Source of the DNA: Candidatus Delongbacteria bacterium
Lineage (GTDB): Bacteria; UBA4055
DNA length: 9,704 bases
NCBI GenBank assembly: GCA_013139625.1
Contig: WTAK01000280.1
Coordinates: 1 to 9,704, forward strand
Direction: 5' to 3'
The translations under genes and the position numbers were made by a program. Shown piece after piece: positions 1 to 3,963 of this stretch. Within the stretch, counting starts at the first letter, position 1, and each line of letters opens with the position of its first letter. Under the pieces are notes generated by a model that did no database searches, was not told the DNA's origin, and saw nothing but the letters and a program-made list of their open reading frames with translations.

Positions 1-1475
1 TGTTCTTTTACTTTATCAAGAATTTTTCTTGCATTACCCAATCCGTTAGCAACAGCTACTCTGATAGGGAAAGGAAGTTTTTCGTGCTCTACTGTAGCTT
101 CTTGAATACCATTCATAACTCCTCTAAGAACTTTCAATTCAGGACTTGGAAGATTTTCACCAGTTAGTAGGAAGAATGCTGATCTTACAGCTGCTTCCAT
201 AACACCACCAGTTGCACCAAAAATCGTTCCTGCTCCAGGATAATCACCCATTAAACTATCAGCTTTCCCTTCTGGAAGGTTTTTAAAGTCAATTCCTGCT
301 TCTTTGATCATTCTAATAAATTCTCTAGTAGTCAAAACATAATCAACATCTTGATAACCTGAATCTCTCATTTCTGGTCTGGCTGCTTCAAATTTCTTTG
401 CAGTACAAGGCATTATTGCAACTGATACGATATCTTTTGGGTCAACACCTGATACTTTAGGATAATAAGTTTTTGCAAGTGCACCAAGCATTTGCATAGG
501 TGATTTACATGTTGAAAGATGATCAGCAAGATCAGGGAAGAAAGTTTCACCGAATTTAACCCAACCTGGAGAACAAGAAGTTATCAGTGGTAATACACCA
601 CCAGTAGTAGCTCTATGAATAAGTTCTGTACCTTCCTCAAGTATTGTAAGATCAGCACTAAAGTTAGTATCAAATATCTTATCGAATCCCAATAATCTTA
701 AAGCTTCATACATTTTACCTGGAGTTGCAAGTCCTTTTTCCATACCAAATTCTTCAGCTAAAGCAACTCTTACTGCAGGAGCCTCTTGAACAACAACATG
801 CTTGCTAGAATCAAATATTGCATCCCATACATGATCAATATCGCTTTTTTCAGTTAAAGCACCAACTGGGCAGAATACTGTACACTGACCACAATTAACA
901 CATGGGCTGTTCGCCATACCTTCATCGAATGCAGTAGTTACAAATACTTTGTGTCCTCTTGCTGATTCAGTAAGAGCATTTACAGTTTGAATATTTGAAC
1001 ATACTTCAATACATCTTCCACAAGCGATACATTTATTAGGATCTCTTTGAATTGCACAACTCGATTGATCAATAGGAAGCCTTTCCATTTTCTTTGGAAT
1101 TGACTGAGTAGTTACACTCATGTTGTCACAAAGATCTTGAAGTTCACATTTGTTATTTGCCAAACATGCAGGGCAATCTGTGTCATGATCAGCTAAGATC
1201 ATCTCAAGGATCATCTTACGAGTGTCTCTTAATTTCTTTGTGTTAGTTGTAATAACCATTCCTTCTTGCACTTTAGTAGTACATGATCTTTCAGGTTGTC
1301 TGAATCCTTCAATATCAACGATACAAAGGCCACAACTTCCTGAAGGCTTGATATCAGGGTGATAACATAAAGTTGGAATATGAATTCCATTCTCTTTCGC
1401 AACATCCACAATTGTGTTGCACGCGCAGGTCTCGATCTTTTTTCCGTCGATCACTATGCTTACTTGCTTTGCCAT
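1..1475 (-). CDS. hydA: [FeFe]-hydrogenase catalytic subunit, NAD(P)-linked/bifurcating type (C-terminus off the window)
   Basis: Catalyses reversible H2 formation, probably as the large subunit of a cytoplasmic NAD(P)H/ferredoxin-linked hydrogenase. It is read from ATG at 1473-1475 for 491 residues before the left edge. The N-terminus (MAKQVSIVIDGKK) is a [2Fe-2S] ferredoxin domain with C37, C48, C51 and C65. Next come the His-Cys [4Fe-4S] site (H97, C101, C104, C110) and a two-cluster ferredoxin domain (CIACGRCIEVC at 149-159, CVNCGQCTVFCP at 192-203). The H-cluster domain starts near 225, with L1 reading TSCSPGW (299-305) and L2 reading MPCTAKKFE (355-363). The third H-cluster motif would lie beyond the window, since relatives have about 580-650 residues. 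An AGGAG lies 7 nt before the ATG, which supports this start. The FeS layout is shared with NuoG, but L1 and L2 identify a hydrogenase. Partner subunits are not visible here. The bifurcating role is inferred from domain layout only. Confidence 0.95.
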   Translation of the reverse strand, partial: MAKQVSIVIDGKKIETCACNTIVDVAKENGIHIPTLCYHPDIKPSGSCGLCIVDIEGFRQPERSCTTKVQEGMVITTNTKKLRDTRKMILEMILADHDTDCPACLANNKCELQDLCDNMSVTTQSIPKKMERLPIDQSSCAIQRDPNKCIACGRCIEVCSNIQTVNALTESARGHKVFVTTAFDEGMANSPCVNCGQCTVFCPVGALTEKSDIDHVWDAIFDSSKHVVVQEAPAVRVALAEEFGMEKGLATPGKMYEALRLLGFDKIFDTNFSADLTILEEGTELIHRATTGGVLPLITSCSPGWVKFGETFFPDLADHLSTCKSPMQMLGALAKTYYPKVSGVDPKDIVSVAIMPCTAKKFEAARPEMRDSGYQDVDYVLTTREFIRMIKEAGIDFKNLPEGKADSLMGDYPGAGTIFGATGGVMEAAVRSAFFLLTGENLPSPELKVLRGVMNGIQEATVEHEKLPFPIRVAVANGLGNARKILDKVKE

Positions 1476-1501
1476 TTAACACTCCTATTGTTTTGCTTTA
1501 T

Positions 1502-1555
1502 ATTATATAATTTTATTTTACATTATATATTATGTGATTTTTTTCACAGTTGCAA
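1502..1555 (-). promoter_or_regulatory. Candidate promoter region of hydA
   Basis: On the minus strand, TTGCAA (1555-1550) stands exactly 17 nt before TAATAT (1532-1527), a reasonable sigma70-type pair. Two other -10-like TATAAT hexamers follow, at 1527-1522 and 1507-1502, without a good -35. The operator-like palindrome at 1533-1548 lies in the 17-nt spacer of the first reading, which would suit a repressor. If the TATAAT at 1507-1502 is used instead, the palindrome centres near -45, closer to where an activator would bind. The sequence does not decide between these. Confidence 0.45.
1533..1548. promoter_or_regulatory. TGTGA-N6-TCACA palindrome, Rex- or Crp/Fnr-type operator
   Basis: A perfect 5+5 palindrome TGTGA-TTTTTT-TCACA lies 58 bp upstream of the hydA start. 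It matches the CRP consensus core. It also matches most of the Rex operator (TTGTGA-N6-TCACAA), failing only at the outermost base on each side. Rex senses NADH/NAD+ and is known to control fermentation and hydrogenase genes in anaerobes, so it is the more attractive candidate beside an NAD-linked hydrogenase. The regulator itself is not in the window. Confidence 0.5.
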
Positions 1556-1572
1556 AGTAAAAAAACGAATCA

Positions 1573-1653
1573 TACTTGTCAAGTAATTTTTTTTAACGTT
1601 TTTTAAAGGTAAATCTCGAGTTGTATTTCTAGGTAATTTATTGAACAGTTCAA
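1573..1653. repeat. Two odd-centred 13-bp palindromes in the hydA/CBS intergenic region
   Basis: TACTTG-T-CAAGTA (1573-1585) and TTGAAC-A-GTTCAA (1641-1653) are both perfect 6+1+6 palindromes in the non-coding stretch between the divergent hydA and CBS genes. They resemble dimeric repressor operators, but I cannot name a regulator. The stretch is very AT-rich, so some symmetry by chance is expected. The 9-mer AGTTCAACG overlapping the second palindrome (1647-1655) recurs at 1757-1765. Confidence 0.35.
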
Positions 1654-1745
1654 CGATTATCTTTTATGAAATTTATCGCTGAAAAAAAAGTTAAAAAAAT
1701 ATGTTGCAAATAAATAATTTATTCGTTTTATTTTTCACGATATGT

Positions 1746-1780
1746 GGTTATATTATAGTTCAACGCTATAATTTATAACC
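1746..1780. promoter_or_regulatory. Inverted repeat over a -10-like TATAAT upstream of the CBS gene
   Basis: The left arm GGTTATATTATAG (1746-1758) and right arm CTATAATTTATAACC (1766-1780) are complementary apart from two extra bases in the right arm, around a 7-nt centre TTCAACG. The right arm contains a perfect TATAAT (1767-1772), a possible -10 for the CBS gene 53 nt downstream. No convincing -35 is seen. It could be an operator on the promoter or only an AT-rich hairpin. Confidence 0.35.
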
Positions 1781-1814
1781 ATTTATATTGTAAAAACAAA
1801 ATTAAAATAGAATT

Positions 1815-1818
1815 GGAG
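1815..1818 (+). promoter_or_regulatory. Shine-Dalgarno that sets the CBS gene start
   Basis: GGAG stands 6 nt before ATG 1825. The upstream TTG at 1813 overlaps this motif and the ATG at 1819 directly follows it, so neither could use it. This is why I place the start at 1825. Confidence 0.7.
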
Positions 1819-1824
1819 ATGGAC

Positions 1825-2316
1825 ATGAAAGTACAAAAATTGTTAGACGCAAAAGAAAAGACTTTGCACACTGCTTCACCCGAGAATTCTCTATGTGAAG
1901 TAATGAATCAAATGTTAAGTGAATTCATCAGTGCAGTTTTGATCTATGACAACGATGAATTTGTAGGAATTATTTCTGAAAAAGATATTCTAAGTATCTG
2001 TAAAGTTTCTGAAAGAATGACTCAACTTGAAAGAAAAGAGATCGGCGTTACAGGTCTTAAAGAAAAAGGTTTGAAAGAACTAAAAGTGAAGCAGTACATG
2101 ACTCTTGCTGAAAAAATGTACACTTGTACTAAAGATGATACATTAGAGAAATTAATGGAAATTATGACTGAGCAAAAGAAAAGACATATTCCTGTAATGG
2201 AAGATGGAAAAGTAATTGGTATCCTTTCAATGCGTGATACTATTAAGTTCTTACTTGATGCTGCCAGAAAAGATAATAAGTTATTAAATGACTATATTTC
2301 AGGTGGGCAATCTTAA
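1825..2316 (+). CDS. Two-CBS-domain protein
   Basis: A 163-residue cytoplasmic protein made almost only of a pair of CBS domains (about residues 1-58 and 87-147). Such pairs form a Bateman module that usually binds adenosyl ligands such as AMP, ATP or S-adenosylmethionine. CBS hallmarks are seen in both copies: DEFVGIISEKDIL (44-56) and DGKVIGILSMRDTIKFL (127-143), the latter preceded by RHIPVM. There is no attached enzymatic domain, so it probably acts as a stand-alone energy or ligand sensor, target unknown. A linker rich in Lys and Glu separates the domains. It is transcribed divergently from hydA across about 350 bp, so shared control is possible but unproven. It ends 32 bp before a good terminator and is probably monocistronic. 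Confidence 0.88.
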   Translation: MKVQKLLDAKEKTLHTASPENSLCEVMNQMLSEFISAVLIYDNDEFVGIISEKDILSICKVSERMTQLERKEIGVTGLKEKGLKELKVKQYMTLAEKMYTCTKDDTLEKLMEIMTEQKKRHIPVMEDGKVIGILSMRDTIKFLLDAARKDNKLLNDYISGGQS

Positions 2317-2319
2317 TTC

Positions 2320-2347
2320 AGTGGTTAGCTGTAAGTGATTAGTTGTT
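2320..2347. repeat. Degenerate 7-bp tandem array, four units
   Basis: The units AGTGGTT, AGCTGTA, AGTGATT and AGTTGTT lie end to end directly after the CBS stop codon and run into the terminator stem. The period is exactly 7 bp and AG begins every unit. There is no coding role. Confidence 0.55.
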
Positions 2348-2376
2348 AAAGGGTGTATTTTATACGCCCTTTTTTT
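2348..2376 (+). terminator. Rho-independent terminator of the CBS gene
   Basis: Stem AAAGGGTGTA (2348-2357) pairs with TACGCCCTTT (2363-2372) with one G-U pair across a 5-nt loop, and the T-run continues to 2376. It lies 32 bp after the stop. Read on the minus strand it lacks a long T-run, so it is mainly a plus-strand terminator. Confidence 0.85.
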
Positions 2377-2396
2377 ATTAATTGAAACTCATTCTG

Positions 2397-3287
2397 TTAA
2401 CATCTTATTTCCTCAATTAAAGTTGAAATATTAAGAGCTGTCTTATCCATCTTAGAAAAACCAAATAATTTCTTACCAAGATCTTTTAATGATGCTCCTA
2501 TGAGATAAATTTCGTTTTCGTCTATAATAATAAATCTATCGTGTGCCTTTTTGAATGTTATTAGTTCAATATTAAAATATTGTTTTTCAAACTTAATAAC
2601 ATCCTGTTTTAATTTATCAGAAATAGACCTTGTCAGTATTTTAACTTTTATATCTTTCTTTACTTCTGTAAGGTGTAACAAGACTGAATTATCGATATAA
2701 TTATCTATTATAGTTACCGATTTCTTTGCACTTCTGAAAAGATCTGAAACAAATTTATATGCATCGAATATTTGACTTTCAAAGAAAACACCTTGCTTGG
2801 GTAAGGTGTCATTATTTTCTAATGCATAAAATACTTGTTCAAACTTTCTATCGTGATTTAAAAGTTTAATCTCAGTATTTGCAACCCTTTCAAATATTTG
2901 AGCATTGGTTGTTAATAATTTACGCATTTCTACGAATGCACTCATGACCTTCACGCTAATCTGTATTGCTGTTATGCTTTTTAGAACTGCAGACAACATA
3001 GCTACACCTTCCTGCGTAAATGTATATGGTAGAACATGAGAAAACTTTAGTTTCGTAAGGTGGTCGCAATTTGCGACCACCTCTGATTTTTCCTTGTCGG
3101 TTAACTGAAAACAAAACGATTTTGGAAATCTATCAATATTTCTTTTCACCTGTTCATTCAGCCTTTTCGTCTTCACTCCATAAAGCTCTGCTAAATCACT
3201 ATCCAACATTACCTGATGCCCACGAATAGAATAGATTTTATCCTTTATCTCCAGTCCATCGAGTTTTATTACTTCATTTTTTTGCAT
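2397..3287 (-). CDS. ORF6N-domain protein with C-terminal PLD-like domain
   Basis: 296 residues. Residues about 18-105 form an ORF6N domain, a DNA-binding-type module of phage and plasmid origin related to KilA-N. The key stretches are IRGHQVMLDSDLAELYGV, RNIDRFPKSFCFQLT and LPYTFTQEGVAML. A probable helical linker (about 125-155) follows. The C-terminal part (about 172-285) looks like a single phospholipase D-type half domain. Its signature reads H249-D-R251-FIII-D256, followed by GASLKDLGKK. The usual HxK lysine is therefore Arg, so nuclease or lipase activity is doubtful. The start has AGGAGA 5 nt upstream. The gene stands alone between a plus-strand terminator and the tmRNA, and no phage genes are nearby. 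ORF6N genes are common accessory genes, so transfer is plausible. The biological role is unknown. Confidence 0.85.
   Translation of the reverse strand: MQKNEVIKLDGLEIKDKIYSIRGHQVMLDSDLAELYGVKTKRLNEQVKRNIDRFPKSFCFQLTDKEKSEVVANCDHLTKLKFSHVLPYTFTQEGVAMLSAVLKSITAIQISVKVMSAFVEMRKLLTTNAQIFERVANTEIKLLNHDRKFEQVFYALENNDTLPKQGVFFESQIFDAYKFVSDLFRSAKKSVTIIDNYIDNSVLLHLTEVKKDIKVKILTRSISDKLKQDVIKFEKQYFNIELITFKKAHDRFIIIDENEIYLIGASLKDLGKKLFGFSKMDKTALNISTLIEEIRC
3058..3082. repeat. Perfect 11-bp inverted repeat inside the ORF6N gene
   Basis: The arms AGGTGGTCGCA (3058-3068) and TGCGACCACCT (3072-3082) are exact reverse complements around a 3-nt loop. The repeat encodes residues E69 to L77 (EVVANCDHL). It is GC-rich compared with its surroundings and would form a stable hairpin in the mRNA. 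Confidence 0.8.
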
Positions 3288-3329
3288 GTTTTTCTCCTGC
3301 GTAATTTTTTATTTATACACAAGATAAAC

Positions 3330-3344
3330 ATGACACAGTGTCAT
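3330..3344. promoter_or_regulatory. Operator-like palindrome ATGACAC-A-GTGTCAT upstream of the ORF6N gene
   Basis: A perfect 15-bp palindrome (7+1+7) centred 50 bp upstream of the ORF6N start codon. On the minus strand a -10-like TATAAA lies at 3317-3312, so the site falls in or next to the expected -35 region. A regulator, possibly the ORF6N protein itself, could bind here. That is inference from position and symmetry only. Confidence 0.45.
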
Positions 3345-3369
3345 ATAGTGACCCTTTGCTATTTTTTTG

Positions 3370-3397
3370 CAAAAAAAATGCTCCCAAAGGAGCTTTT
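3370..3397 (-). terminator. Minus-strand intrinsic terminator upstream of the tmRNA
   Basis: GCTCC (3380-3384) and GGAGC (3389-3393) form a 5-bp stem with a 4-nt loop. On the minus strand the stem is followed by A and a run of eight T (complement of 3371-3378), a typical intrinsic terminator. On the plus strand only four T follow. It would stop transcription coming antisense through the tmRNA before it enters the ORF6N gene. Confidence 0.55.
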
Positions 3398-3406
3398 AAT
3401 AAAAAA

Positions 3407-3434
3407 TTTAGAGATTAGAAATTAGAATGTAGAG
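3407..3434. repeat. Second degenerate 7-bp tandem array, four units
   Basis: The units TTTAGAG, ATTAGAA, ATTAGAA and TGTAGAG lie end to end, with TAGA at positions 3-6 of each. The array sits just beyond the terminator at 3370-3397, much as the array at 2320-2347 abuts another terminator. It is non-coding. Confidence 0.55.
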
Positions 3435-3484
3435 GATAACCATTTGCAAGTTATTTATATCAAAGCCTTTATGTGAGAAAAAAC

Positions 3485-3516
3485 ATTGTAAAATCATAAA
3501 TTATTTCTTATATTTG
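3485..3516 (+). promoter_or_regulatory. tmRNA promoter
   Basis: Two readings overlap. As sigma70: TTGTAA (3486-3491), 17-nt spacer, TATATT (3509-3514). As Bacteroidota type: ATTG (3485-3488), 20-nt spacer, TATATTTG (3509-3516), which fits TAnnTTTG exactly. Either predicts transcription starting a few bases before the mature 5' end at 3528, consistent with RNase P trimming of the precursor. Confidence 0.6.
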
Positions 3517-3527
3517 ACACAAATCCT

Positions 3528-3883
3528 GGGGATGTTTCTGGATTCGACGGGATTGATCATTGGTTTGGACTGCATGTCGATCACCACAAGTAAATCGTAA
3601 AAAGTCTTGTGAAACTGATAAATGCTAATAATAATTACGCATTAGCTGCCTAATATAAGGTAGCTCGTCCACCTCCAGAGTTCCTATTCCTTTGTTGGAT
3701 GGACGCCATCTGAGTAGGTTTGCTTTGATCCTTTCCTGAGGGTGATAAGTGCGACTAATCAGGATAGTCTTTTGGGTACCGAGTCTGTTTGGAGCTCTTA
3801 AGGCGAAACTTATAAATAGACTACACATGTAGACGTTCTTGTTAATGCTTTTTCGGACAGGGGTTCAACTCCCCTCATCTCCA
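3528..3883 (+). ncRNA. ssrA: tmRNA (transfer-messenger RNA), one-piece
   Basis: Rescues ribosomes stalled on mRNAs lacking a stop codon and tags the nascent peptide for proteolysis, working with SmpB. The 5' end GGGGATG followed by TTTCTGGATTCGACGGG and the 3' end GGACAGGGGTTCAACTCCCC are strong tmRNA signatures. The acceptor stem pairs 3528-3534 with 3876-3882 (seven pairs, one G-U). The T arm is AGGGG-TTCAACT-CCCCT. The discriminator is A3883. CCA is not encoded, since the DNA continues CAAAA, so it must be added afterwards. The length of about 356 nt is normal for an unpermuted tmRNA. It has its own promoter just upstream and a terminator starting two bases after the discriminator. Open frames within this interval, such as one antisense to it, are not genes. 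Confidence 0.97.
3624..3653 (+). other. tmRNA tag reading frame, ANNNYALAA-stop
   Basis: The frame reads GCT AAT AAT AAT TAC GCA TTA GCT GCC TAA, giving ANNNYALAA. The YALAA end, recognised by ClpXP-type proteases, is canonical. The bases UA at -5 and -4 before the resume codon match the E. coli bases known to set the frame. The tag is 9 residues and lacks the acidic residues of the common ANDENYALAA. Confidence 0.88.
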
Positions 3884-3884
3884 C

Positions 3885-3913
3885 AAAAAAACCACCAATT
3901 TGGTGGTTTTTTT
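3885..3913. terminator. Bidirectional terminator shared by tmRNA and mutS2
   Basis: Seven A, CCACC, A, a 3-nt loop, T, GGTGG and seven T form a perfect 13-bp inverted repeat. The T-run works on both strands. It ends the plus-strand tmRNA and the convergent minus-strand mutS2 message, whose stop lies 51 bp away. Confidence 0.93.
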
Positions 3914-3916
3914 ATT

Positions 3917-3946
3917 TGTAAGGGACGCAGATCTGCGTCCCCTACA
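3917..3946. repeat. REP-like palindrome, GACG...CGTC family, copy 1
   Basis: The core GGGACGCAGATCTGCGTCCC (3922-3941) is perfectly symmetric, and TGTA/TACA extends the arms with one mismatch. It lies between the tmRNA terminator and the mutS2 stop. It resembles the elements at 6338-6357 and 7986-8008. There is no T-run, so it is not an intrinsic terminator. Confidence 0.65.
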
Positions 3947-3963
3947 TACGTGTCGATATTTTT

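Noticed and set aside
1229..1586. Small open frames on both strands within and upstream of hydA
   Set aside because: The minus-strand one is an alternative frame of hydA and the plus-strand one is mostly antisense to it. Neither shows protein-like features.
1813..1827. TTG 1813 or ATG 1819 as the start of the CBS gene
   Set aside because: Both overlap or directly follow the GGAG Shine-Dalgarno. ATG 1825 has it at a proper 6-nt spacing.
3216..3425. 69-residue plus-strand open frame over the start of the ORF6N gene
   Set aside because: It is antisense to the gene and runs through the operator-like palindrome and terminator region. Its composition is that of translated AT-rich DNA.
2320..3434. 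CRISPR array
   Set aside because: The repeats are only 7 bp and degenerate, with no spacers and no cas genes in the window.
3514..3519. TTGACA as a -35 box for the tmRNA
   Set aside because: The matching -10 would fall inside the mature tmRNA. The TATATT(TG) at 3509-3516 is correctly placed.
3625..3828. 67-residue minus-strand open frame
   Set aside because: It lies wholly inside the tmRNA, which is strongly supported, and the predicted peptide has no recognisable feature.
3917..3946. Palindrome as a second mutS2 terminator
   Set aside because: No T-run follows on the minus strand, and a complete bidirectional terminator lies just beyond it.
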